Of a DNA stretch of 64,000 nucleotides, positions 43,577 through 50,814 are shown in pieces. This stretch comes from CAWJMD01 sp963843835. Lineage in GTDB: Bacteria > Actinomycetota > Actinomycetes > Actinomycetales > CAWJMD01. Each line of letters opens with the position of its first letter. The stretch's first letter is position 1. The DNA is taken from NCBI GenBank assembly GCA_963843835.1, contig CAWJMD010000001.1, forward strand, positions 1,116,001 through 1,180,000, read 5' to 3'. Below the pieces are notes generated by a model. The model saw nothing but the letters and a program-made list of their open reading frames with translations, was not told the DNA's origin and ran no database searches. Both the position numbers and the translations under genes were made by a program.

Positions 43577-45283
43577 ATGGCCACCGACGCGCGCTCCCCG
43601 GATCTCAAGCCCCGCAGCCGCGACGTCACCGACGGGATGGAGAAGGCCGCCTCCCGTGGCATGCTGCGCGCTGTCGGCATGGGCGACGACGACTGGCAGA
43701 AGCCGCAGATCGGCGTCGCCTCGTCGTGGAACGAAATCACGCCCTGCAACCTCTCGCTCGACCGCCTCGCCAAGGCCGCCAAGGACGGTGTGCACGCCGC
43801 CCACGGCTATCCGCTGGAGTTCGGGACGATCTCGGTCTCCGACGGCATCTCGATGGGCCATGAAGGGATGCACTTCTCGCTGGTCTCCCGCGAGGTGATC
43901 GCGGACAGCGTCGAGACCGTCATGCAGGCAGAGCGTCTCGACGGCTCGGTGCTGCTCGCGGGGTGCGACAAGTCCCTGCCCGGCATGCTGATGGCTGCGG
44001 CGCGCCTCGACCTGGCGAGCGTCTTCCTCTACGCCGGCTCGATCCTGCCCGGCGTGGCGAAGCTGTCCGACGGCTCGGAGCGCGAGGTGACCATCATCGA
44101 CGCCTTCGAGGCGGTCGGGGCCTGCGCGCGGGGGCTGATGAGCCGTGAGGACGTCGACGCGATCGAGCGGGCGATCTGCCCCGGCGAGGGCGCCTGCGGC
44201 GGCATGTACACGGCCAACACGATGGCGAGCGCCGCTGAGGCACTGGGGATGTCGCTGCCGGGGAGCGCCGCGCCGCCTGCCACGGACCGCCGTCGCGACG
44301 GCTTCGCGCGGCGCAGCGGCGAGGCTGTCGTCAACCTGCTCGCCAAGGGTGTGACCGCCCGTCAGATCATGACCCGAGAGGCGTTCGAGAACGCCATCGC
44401 GGTGGTGATGGCCTTCGGCGGGTCGACCAACGCCGTGCTCCACCTGCTGGCGATCGCGCACGAGGCGGAGGTGGAGCTCTCCCTCGACGACTTCGCGCGC
44501 ATCGGCGCCAAGGTCCCGCACCTGGCCGACGTGAAGCCCTTCGGGCGTCACGTGATGACGGACGTGGACCGCATCGGCGGCGTGCCCGTGGTGATGCGCG
44601 CGCTGCTCGACGCCGGCCTGATGCACGGCGACGTGATGACGGTGACCGGTCGCACGATGGCGGAGAACCTCGCCGACATCGCACCCCCCGACCTCGACGG
44701 CCAGGTGCTGCGGGCGATGGACGCCCCGATCCACCGCACCGGCGGCATCACGGTGCTGCGCGGGTCCCTGGCGCCGGAGGGGGCCGTGGTGAAGTCGGCG
44801 GGCTTCGACTCCGACGTCTTCACCGGGACCGCTCGGGTGTTCGACCGGGAGCGGCCGGCGATGGACGCCCTCGAGGACGGGACGATCACCGGCGGGGACG
44901 TCGTGGTGATCCGGTACGAGGGTCCGAAGGGTGGCCCGGGGATGCGCGAGATGCTCGCGATCACGGGGGCGATCAAGGGCGCCGGCCTGGGCAAGGACGT
45001 GCTCCTGCTGACCGATGGCCGGTTCTCCGGCGGCACCACGGGGCTGTGCGTCGGGCACGTCGCCCCGGAGGCCGTCGACGGTGGACCCATCGCCCTCGTG
45101 CGGGACGGTGACCGCATCCGGCTCGACGTCGGTGCGCGCACCCTCGACCTCCTGGTGGACGACTCCGAGCTGGACCTGCGGCGTCAGTCCCTGGTCACCC
45201 CCGAGCCGCGCTACACCCGCGGTGTCCTGGCGAAGTACGCCAAGCTGGTCGGGTCCGCCTCCGGCGGGGCCGTGTGCGACTGA
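43577..45283 (+). CDS. ilvD: Dihydroxy-acid dehydratase
   Basis: 568 residues. It dehydrates dihydroxyisovalerate and dihydroxymethylvalerate in valine, leucine and isoleucine synthesis, using an Fe-S cluster. The cluster Cys residues are in ITPCNLSLD (about 57), LAGCDKSLPGM (about 131) and GEGACGGMYTANTM (about 208). The three-Cys pattern and length fit the [2Fe-2S] class. C-terminal motifs are RTGGITVLRGSLAPEGAVVK, RYEGPKGGPGMREM and LLTDGRFSGGTTGLCVGHV. ATG 43577 is preferred over upstream open sequence because of the TAGACT hexamer. It is followed by the ilvB leader rather than a strong terminator. Confidence 0.97.
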   Translation: MATDARSPDLKPRSRDVTDGMEKAASRGMLRAVGMGDDDWQKPQIGVASSWNEITPCNLSLDRLAKAAKDGVHAAHGYPLEFGTISVSDGISMGHEGMHFSLVSREVIADSVETVMQAERLDGSVLLAGCDKSLPGMLMAAARLDLASVFLYAGSILPGVAKLSDGSEREVTIIDAFEAVGACARGLMSREDVDAIERAICPGEGACGGMYTANTMASAAEALGMSLPGSAAPPATDRRRDGFARRSGEAVVNLLAKGVTARQIMTREAFENAIAVVMAFGGSTNAVLHLLAIAHEAEVELSLDDFARIGAKVPHLADVKPFGRHVMTDVDRIGGVPVVMRALLDAGLMHGDVMTVTGRTMAENLADIAPPDLDGQVLRAMDAPIHRTGGITVLRGSLAPEGAVVKSAGFDSDVFTGTARVFDRERPAMDALEDGTITGGDVVVIRYEGPKGGPGMREMLAITGAIKGAGLGKDVLLLTDGRFSGGTTGLCVGHVAPEAVDGGPIALVRDGDRIRLDVGARTLDLLVDDSELDLRRQSLVTPEPRYTRGVLAKYAKLVGSASGGAVCD

Positions 45284-45369
45284 CGTGCGCGGCCTTCGTG
45301 CTCGATGCGACCCGAAACGTCCACACAGTGGGCAGCGCGTCCGCATGACGAGACGGCTTCACCCCCCGG

Positions 45370-45399
45370 TTGACACTCCGCGTGGCTCGGGTGGAGCGT
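45370..45399 (+). promoter_or_regulatory. Promoter of the ilvB leader (TTGACA, weak -10)
   Basis: A consensus TTGACA at 45370-45375 and, after 18 nt, GAGCGT at 45394-45399, which keeps the A2 and T6 of the -10. That puts transcription start at or next to the leader-peptide ATG 45406. Confidence 0.5.
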
Positions 45400-45405
45400 G
45401 GCGTC

Positions 45406-45441
45406 ATGCGGACCCTCCTCGTACCCTGGTGGCGCGCCTGA
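45406..45441 (+). CDS. ilvB leader peptide (attenuation)
   Basis: An 11-residue ORF, MRTLLVPWWRA, with two Leu and one Val codon in a row. A GGAG lies 9 nt upstream, although the promoter position suggests a leaderless mRNA. The terminator hairpin at 45473-45509 follows 31 nt after its stop and precedes ilvB. The arrangement matches known ilvB attenuators of actinobacteria, where ribosome stalling at branched-chain codons favours an antiterminator. The Trp-Trp pair is unexplained. Confidence 0.6.
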   Translation: MRTLLVPWWRA

Positions 45442-45472
45442 CGCCCTGTCCTGCAGGGACCGTCCGCGCGCC

Positions 45473-45509
45473 AACCCCTCACGAGCCGTCCGGCCGGAGG
45501 GGTTTCTTC
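45473..45509 (+). terminator. ilvB attenuator terminator
   Basis: A perfect 8-bp stem (AACCCCTC at 45473-45480, GAGGGGTT at 45497-45504) closes a 16-nt loop that has its own small GCCG/CGGC stem, and is followed by TTTCTTC. It lies 60 nt before the ilvB ATG and would stop transcription when Leu/Val are plentiful. Confidence 0.65.
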
Positions 45510-45568
45510 ATGTCAGACCCGCACCGTCCACCACCCCCGCACCGACCGTGAACCACCTGGAGACGCCG

Positions 45569-47377
45569 ATGGCCACCGCAGCGCAGGCAGTGCCCCGCCC
45601 ACCGGGGCGACCCGCCTCGATGACCGGTGCCCAGAGCCTCGTCCGCTCCCTCGAGATGGCCGGCGTCGAGGTGGTCTTCGGCATCCCGGGCGGCGCGATC
45701 CTGCCCGCCTACGACCCGCTGCTCGACAGCACGAAGGTCCGGCACATCCTCGTGCGCCACGAGCAGGGGGCCGGCCACGCCGCGCAGGGGTACGCCCAGG
45801 CGACCGGACGCGTCGGCGTCTGCATGGCGACGTCCGGTCCGGGTGCCACGAACCTCGTGACGCCGATCGCCGACGCCTACATGGACTCGGTGCCGATCGT
45901 GGCGATCACCGGCCAGGTGGCGAGCGCCTCGATCGGCACGGACGCGTTCCAGGAGGCGGACATCTCCGGGATCACGATCCCGATCACCAAGCACAACTAC
46001 CTCGTCACCGACCCCGCCGAGATCCCGCGCGTCATCGCCGAGGCCTTCCACATCGCCGGCACCGGCCGTCCCGGGCCCGTGCTCGTCGACATCGCGAAGG
46101 ACGCGCTGCAGGCCATGACGACGTTCGCGTGGCCCACCCGCATCGACCTCCCCGGGTACCACCCGGTCACGCGCCCGCACGGCAAGCAGGTGCGCGAGGC
46201 CGCGCGGCTGCTGACGTCGGCCGCCCGGCCGGTGCTGTACGTCGGTGGCGGCGTGATCAAGGCGGGCGCCAGCGAGGTCCTCCGTGAGCTCGTCGACGCG
46301 TCGGGTGCGCCGGTCGTGACGACCCTGATGGCGCGGGGCGCGCTCCCCGACTCCCACCCTGCCCACCTCGGCATGCCGGGGATGCACGGCACGGTCGCGG
46401 CGGTCACCGCCCTGCAGAAGGCCGACCTGATCGTCTCTCTGGGTGCGCGTTTCGACGACCGCGTCACCGGGCAGCTCTCGTCGTTCGCCCCACATGCCAC
46501 CGTGGTGCACGCCGACATCGACCCGGCGGAGATCTCCAAGAACCGCACGGCCGACGTGCCCATCGTCGGTGACGCCAAGCAGGTCATCACCGAGCTCGTC
46601 GCGGCGGTCCGAGCCGAGCACGAGGGGGGCAACCGCGCCGACCTCCAAGTCTGGTGGAAGCATCTCGACGGACTGCGTGAGACCTACCCCCTCGGCTACA
46701 CCGCCCCGGACGACGGCTCGCTGTCGCCGCAGCAGGTGATCGAGCGGCTCGGCCAGGTGGCCGGCCCGGAGGCCATCTACGCCGCCGGCGTGGGCCAGCA
46801 CCAGATGTGGGCGGCCCAGTTCATCCGGTACGAGCGTCCCGCCAGCTGGATCAACTCCGGCGGCCTCGGGACGATGGGTTTCGCGGTCCCGGCGGCGATG
46901 GGCGCCAAGGTCGGCGCACCGGACCGGGTGGTGTGGGCCGTTGACGGCGACGGCTGCTTCCAGATGACGAACCAGGAGCTGGCCACCTGCGCGTTGAACG
47001 ACATCCCGATCAAGGTCGCGGTGATCAACAACTCGAGCCTCGGGATGGTGCGGCAGTGGCAGACCCTGTTCTACGAGGGCCGTTACTCCCACACCGACCT
47101 GCACACGGGCGGTGCGGTCGAGCAGGCGCGCCGCATCCCCGACTTCGTCAAGCTCGCCGAGGCCTACGGGTGCGTCGGCCTGCGATGCGACCGCGTCGAG
47201 GACCTCGACGCGACGATCGAGGCGGCCATGGCCGTCACGGACCGACCCGTGGTGGTCGACTTCGTGGTGCACCGCGATGCCATGGTGTGGCCGATGGTGC
47301 CGTCCGGCGTGAGCAACGACGCCATCCAGACGGCGCGGGGCATGACCCCCGTGTGGGACCGCGAGGAGGAGCAGTGA
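45569..47377 (+). CDS. ilvB: Acetolactate synthase, catalytic subunit
   Basis: 602 residues. It joins two pyruvates, or pyruvate and 2-oxobutyrate, with ThDP, FAD and Mg2+. VEVVFGIPGGAILP and RHEQGAGHAAQGYA (the ThDP Glu) start the first domain. GRPGPVLVDIAKD and LGARFDDRVTG mark the FAD domain. The ThDP motif is VDGDGCFQMTNQELATCALNDIPIKVAVINN, with WQTLFYEGRYS after it. ATG 45569 has GGAG 7 nt upstream. The stop overlaps ilvN's GTG. It is the first enzyme gene of ilvBNC and is placed behind the leader-peptide attenuator. Confidence 0.97.
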   Translation: MATAAQAVPRPPGRPASMTGAQSLVRSLEMAGVEVVFGIPGGAILPAYDPLLDSTKVRHILVRHEQGAGHAAQGYAQATGRVGVCMATSGPGATNLVTPIADAYMDSVPIVAITGQVASASIGTDAFQEADISGITIPITKHNYLVTDPAEIPRVIAEAFHIAGTGRPGPVLVDIAKDALQAMTTFAWPTRIDLPGYHPVTRPHGKQVREAARLLTSAARPVLYVGGGVIKAGASEVLRELVDASGAPVVTTLMARGALPDSHPAHLGMPGMHGTVAAVTALQKADLIVSLGARFDDRVTGQLSSFAPHATVVHADIDPAEISKNRTADVPIVGDAKQVITELVAAVRAEHEGGNRADLQVWWKHLDGLRETYPLGYTAPDDGSLSPQQVIERLGQVAGPEAIYAAGVGQHQMWAAQFIRYERPASWINSGGLGTMGFAVPAAMGAKVGAPDRVVWAVDGDGCFQMTNQELATCALNDIPIKVAVINNSSLGMVRQWQTLFYEGRYSHTDLHTGGAVEQARRIPDFVKLAEAYGCVGLRCDRVEDLDATIEAAMAVTDRPVVVDFVVHRDAMVWPMVPSGVSNDAIQTARGMTPVWDREEEQ

Positions 47378-47880
47378 CCCGGCACACCCTGTCGGTGCTC
47401 GTGGAGAACCGACCTGGCGTGCTGACGCGCGCCGCAGGCCTGTTCGCGCGACGCGGGTTCAACATCCACTCGCTCGCCGTCGGCCCGACCGAGCACACGG
47501 AGGTCTCGCGCATCACCGTGGTCGTCGACGTCGAGGACCTCCCGCTCGAGCAGGTGACCAAGCAGCTGAACAAGCTGGTCAACGTGCTCAAGGTCGCCGA
47601 GCTCGAGCCGTTCGCCTCCGTCCAGCGCGAGCTGATCCTCGTCAAGGTGCGCGCCGAGGGAGCCACCCGCTCCCAGGTGCTCGAGGTGGTGGAGCTGTTC
47701 AGGGCCAAGGTCGTCGACGTGGCACCGGACGCGCTGACCATCGAGGCGACCGGCCACGCCGACAAGATCTCCGCGCTCCTGAAGGTGCTCGAGCCGTATG
47801 GCATCCGCGAGCTGGTGCAGTCCGGCCTCGTCGCCCTCGGTCGCGGATCCCGCTCGATGACCGACCGCTCCAACCGCTGA
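47374..47880 (+). CDS. ilvN: Acetolactate synthase, regulatory subunit
   Basis: 168 residues from GTG 47374, overlapping the ilvB stop. It binds the large subunit and gives valine feedback control. The N-terminal ACT domain reads LSVLVENRPGVLTRAAGLFARRGFN, with the Gly/Asn effector site, then SLAVGPTEHTEVSRITVVV. The C-terminal half has RELILVKVRAEGATRSQVLEVVELFRAKVVDVA. Length is normal for the short IlvN/IlvH class. It is in the ilvBNC operon, 52 nt before ilvC. Confidence 0.97.
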   Translation: MTRHTLSVLVENRPGVLTRAAGLFARRGFNIHSLAVGPTEHTEVSRITVVVDVEDLPLEQVTKQLNKLVNVLKVAELEPFASVQRELILVKVRAEGATRSQVLEVVELFRAKVVDVAPDALTIEATGHADKISALLKVLEPYGIRELVQSGLVALGRGSRSMTDRSNR

Positions 47881-47932
47881 ACCCCGTTATCCAGCAACCC
47901 GATCGCCCACCGCCTGACCGAGGAGAAGCCCC

Positions 47933-48961
47933 GTGGCTGAGATGTTCTACGACGATGACGCCGACCTGTCGGTGGTGCAGCAGCGCAACGTGGCCGTGCT
48001 CGGCTACGGCAGCCAGGGCCACGCCCACGCGCTGAGCCTCCGCGACTCCGGGGTCGACGTGCGCGTCGGCCTGCCGGAGGGCTCGAAGTCCCGCGCCAAG
48101 GCCGAGGCCGAGGGCCTGCGGGTCGTCACGCCGTACGAGGCCTGCGAGGAGGCCGACCTCGTGATGATCCTCGCGCCCGACCACGTGCAGCGTCACCTGT
48201 ACCGCGATGCGGTCGAGCCCAACCTCGTCGACGGCGACGCGATCTTCTTCGGCCACGGCTTCAACATCCGCTTCGGCTACATCACGCCGCCCGCCGGTGT
48301 CGACGTCGCGATGGTGGCTCCGAAGGGACCCGGTCACCTCGTGCGCCGCGAGTACGTCGACGGCCGCGGGGTGCCCGTCCTCGTCGCCGTCGAGAACGAC
48401 GCGACCGGAAACGCCTGGGACCTAGCGCTGTCGTACGCCAAGGCGATCGGCGGGCTCCGGGCGGGCGGGATCAGGACGACCTTCACGGAGGAGACCGAGA
48501 CCGACCTGTTCGGCGAGCAGGCCGTGCTCTGCGGAGGTGTCAGCAAGCTCGTCCAGTACGGCTTCGAGACCCTCACCGAGGCCGGCTACCAGCCGGAGGT
48601 CGCCTACTTCGAGTGCCTGCACGAGCTCAAGCTGATCGTCGACCTGATGTACGAGGGCGGCATCGCCAAGCAGCGCTGGAGCGTCTCCGACACCGCGGAG
48701 TACGGCGACTACACGTCGGGACCGAAGGTGATCGACCCGTCCGTCAAGCAGCGCATGCAGGAGGTCCTCGGGGCGATCCAGGACGGCTCCTGGGCGCAGG
48801 GCTTCATCGACGACCAGGACGCCGGGGCCCCGGACTTCAAGCGCCTTCGCGCCGCGGGCGAGGCCCACCCGATCGAGGCCACCGGACGCGAGCTGCGCAA
48901 GCTGATGGCCTGGGTCCGATCCGCCGACGGCGACTACACCGAGGGCACCGCGGGTCGCTGA
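47933..48961 (+). CDS. ilvC: Ketol-acid reductoisomerase (NADP+)
   Basis: 342 residues. It isomerises and reduces acetolactate or acetohydroxybutyrate. The NADPH domain has VAVLGYGSQGHAHALSLRDSG; PEGSKSRAKAE supplies the phosphate-binding Arg/Ser loop, consistent with NADPH. VAPKGPGHLVRREY, EETETDLFGEQAVLCGG and the metal ligands in EVAYFECLHELKLIVDLMYEGG follow. It is a class I (short) enzyme of normal length. GTG 47933 has GAGGAG about 9 nt upstream. It closes the ilvBNC operon before a long hairpin. Confidence 0.97.
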   Translation: MAEMFYDDDADLSVVQQRNVAVLGYGSQGHAHALSLRDSGVDVRVGLPEGSKSRAKAEAEGLRVVTPYEACEEADLVMILAPDHVQRHLYRDAVEPNLVDGDAIFFGHGFNIRFGYITPPAGVDVAMVAPKGPGHLVRREYVDGRGVPVLVAVENDATGNAWDLALSYAKAIGGLRAGGIRTTFTEETETDLFGEQAVLCGGVSKLVQYGFETLTEAGYQPEVAYFECLHELKLIVDLMYEGGIAKQRWSVSDTAEYGDYTSGPKVIDPSVKQRMQEVLGAIQDGSWAQGFIDDQDAGAPDFKRLRAAGEAHPIEATGRELRKLMAWVRSADGDYTEGTAGR

Positions 48962-48986
48962 CCGGCCCGGCGACCGCCGCACGATG

Positions 48987-49021
48987 ACGGTCCGGCCCCC
49001 CCACCAGGGGGGCCGGACCGT
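48987..49021 (+). terminator. Strong terminator of ilvBNC
   Basis: A perfect 15-bp stem (48987-49001 and 49007-49021) with a 5-nt loop, 26 nt after the ilvC stop and followed by CTCTCTG. It is the most stable hairpin noticed in the window. Confidence 0.85.
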
Positions 49022-49206
49022 CTCTCTGCGTGCGCGGGGCAGGCGTGCCCAGCCCACCCGGACCAGCCGGGCGCCGCCCCGGGTGCTCCATCCGGTGGAA
49101 CCGGCTCCGCAGCGTTCAACCGGACGTGCCCGGCTGTCGATGAACAGGCATCGCAGCATCGGGGACCGCGGGTCATCACGAACCGCCTGGCCACAGGGGA
49201 GCGCAC

Positions 49207-50814
49207 ATGTCACGACGTCCAGGGGCCGCACGCGCCGCATCGCTGTCCGTCGCCGCGGCACTGGTGCTGGCAGCCGTCGGACCGACCTCGCCCGCGCAGG
49301 CGGGGCTGCTCGACGGCCTCGTCGGCACCGCCGGAGGCGTCGTCGGCACGCTGACGGGCACCGTCGGGAGCCTGCTCGGCCCCACCGGGTGGATCGTCGA
49401 GGACGGTGAGACCGAGATGGGCCACGTGGCGTCGGTGATCGGTGCCGACCGTCTCTACGCCCGCGGTTACAACGGGTCCGGCGTGGGGGTCGCCCTCATC
49501 GACACCGGCGTGGCACCGGTCGACGGGATGACCTCCGGCAACGTCGTCAACGGGCCGGACCTGTCGTTCGAGAGCCAGTCACCCGAGCACAGGTACCTGG
49601 ACACCTTCGGCCACGGCACGCACATGGCAGGCATCATCGCCGGCAACGACCGCTCGACCCTCCTTGGCCTCGGCCGCTTCCAGGGCATCGCGCCCGGAGC
49701 CCGGCTGACCAGCCTCAAGGTCGGCACGACGCAGGGGGCCGTGGACGTCTCGCAGGTCGTCGCGGCCGTGGACTGGGTCGTCACGCACCGCAACGACGAC
49801 CCCCGCAACCCGATCCGCGTGATCAACCTCTCGTACGGCACCGACGGCTTCCAGGACTACCAGGTCGACCCGCTGACCCACGCGGTCGAGAACGCGTGGC
49901 GTGCAGGCATCGTCGTCGTGGTGTCCGGAGGCAACAGCGGCACCGAGAACCCCCATCTCAACAACCCTGCCTATGACCCCTACGTCCTGGCGGTCGGTGC
50001 GTCCGACACCCAGGGCACGCTGCGGTCGTACGACGACGTGGTCCCCGAGTTCAGCAGCCGTGGCGACGACTCCCGCCGCGTCGACCTCGTGGCACCGGGC
50101 AAGTCGATCGTGTCCCTGCGGGTCCCCGGTGCCTACATCGACGAGGCCTACCCGTCGGCGCGTGTCGGCGACCGCTACTTCAAGGGCAGCGGGTCGTCCC
50201 AGGCCGCAGCCGTCGTGTCGGGGGCCGTCGCGCTGTTGCTCGACAGCCGGCCGGACCTGCGTCCGGACCAGGTCAAGGCCATGCTCCGCAGCACCGCGGA
50301 GCCGATGCCGCGCGCCGACGAGGCGGGACGCGGGGCGGGCGAGCTGGATGTCTACGGCGCGTACCTCGCGGCGGCACCGCGCGGATCGCAGAACTGGCCC
50401 CGCTCCACCGGGCTCGGCTCCATGGAGCAGGCCCGCGGATCGCAGCACGTCGCCGACGACGGTGTCGAGCTGCGCGGAGAGCGGCACGTGCTCGGCAACT
50501 TCAACGCACGGAAGTGGGCGCCGGCCAGCGCCTCGTACTCGGCCTGGAACAGCGGGACCTGGGCCGGCAGCGACTGGACCTCCGGGTGCTGGTGCGAGGA
50601 CACGTGGGCCGGCAAGGCCTGGTCCGGCAAGGCGTGGTCCGGTGACACCTGGGCCGGCAAGGCGTGGTCGGGCAAGGCGTGGTCGGGCAAGGCGTGGTCG
50701 GGCAAGGCCTGGTCGGGCAAGGCATGGTCGGGCAAGGCCTGGTCGGGCGACTCGTGGACCGGCAAGGCGTGGTCGGGCAAGGCGTGGTCCTCCGCGGAGT
50801 GGTCCGAGCCGTGA
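49207..50814 (+). CDS. Secreted S8 (subtilisin) serine protease with Trp-rich pentapeptide repeats
   Basis: 535 residues. Signal peptide ends PAQA near residue 36. The catalytic triad is visible: VALIDTGVAP (Asp, about 98), FGHGTHMAGI (His, about 137) and GSGSSQAAAVVSG (Ser, about 330; GSSQA replaces the common GTSMA). The oxyanion Asn is in SGGNSG. From position 50545 to the end, 18 five-residue units each start with Trp (mostly WSGKA, also WAGKA, WSGDT, WTGKA). No sortase motif or C-terminal TM is present, so the repeats may hold the protein to the wall or another surface polymer. The stop overlaps the start of the next GGDEF-EAL gene (GTGA). GGGGAG precedes ATG 49207. Confidence 0.92.
   Translation: MSRRPGAARAASLSVAAALVLAAVGPTSPAQAGLLDGLVGTAGGVVGTLTGTVGSLLGPTGWIVEDGETEMGHVASVIGADRLYARGYNGSGVGVALIDTGVAPVDGMTSGNVVNGPDLSFESQSPEHRYLDTFGHGTHMAGIIAGNDRSTLLGLGRFQGIAPGARLTSLKVGTTQGAVDVSQVVAAVDWVVTHRNDDPRNPIRVINLSYGTDGFQDYQVDPLTHAVENAWRAGIVVVVSGGNSGTENPHLNNPAYDPYVLAVGASDTQGTLRSYDDVVPEFSSRGDDSRRVDLVAPGKSIVSLRVPGAYIDEAYPSARVGDRYFKGSGSSQAAAVVSGAVALLLDSRPDLRPDQVKAMLRSTAEPMPRADEAGRGAGELDVYGAYLAAAPRGSQNWPRSTGLGSMEQARGSQHVADDGVELRGERHVLGNFNARKWAPASASYSAWNSGTWAGSDWTSGCWCEDTWAGKAWSGKAWSGDTWAGKAWSGKAWSGKAWSGKAWSGKAWSGKAWSGDSWTGKAWSGKAWSSAEWSEP
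50545..50811 (+). repeat. 15-bp tandem repeat encoding W-S/A-G-K-A units
   Basis: Eighteen units with 5-codon period; those from about 50606 to 50790 are most alike (TGGTCGGGCAAGGCG with third-base changes). They encode the C-terminal repeat of the subtilase. Near-identity at DNA level suggests recent expansion, and the array produces long false ORFs on the other frames. Confidence 0.9.

Noticed and set aside
45510..45551. Thirteen-codon ORF MSDPHRPPPPHRP as the ilvB leader
   Set aside because: It starts after the terminator hairpin and has no branched-chain codons, so it cannot sense Leu, Val or Ile. The ORF at 45406 fits far better.
50606..50790. CRISPR-like short repeat array
   Set aside because: Units are 15 bp with no spacers and stay in frame as WSGKA codons of the subtilase.
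50664..50810. Upstream start for the 50811 protein adding an MVGQGVVGQG repeat
   Set aside because: That sequence is the subtilase repeat read in another frame. GTG 50811, overlapping the protease stop, gives the natural N-terminus.
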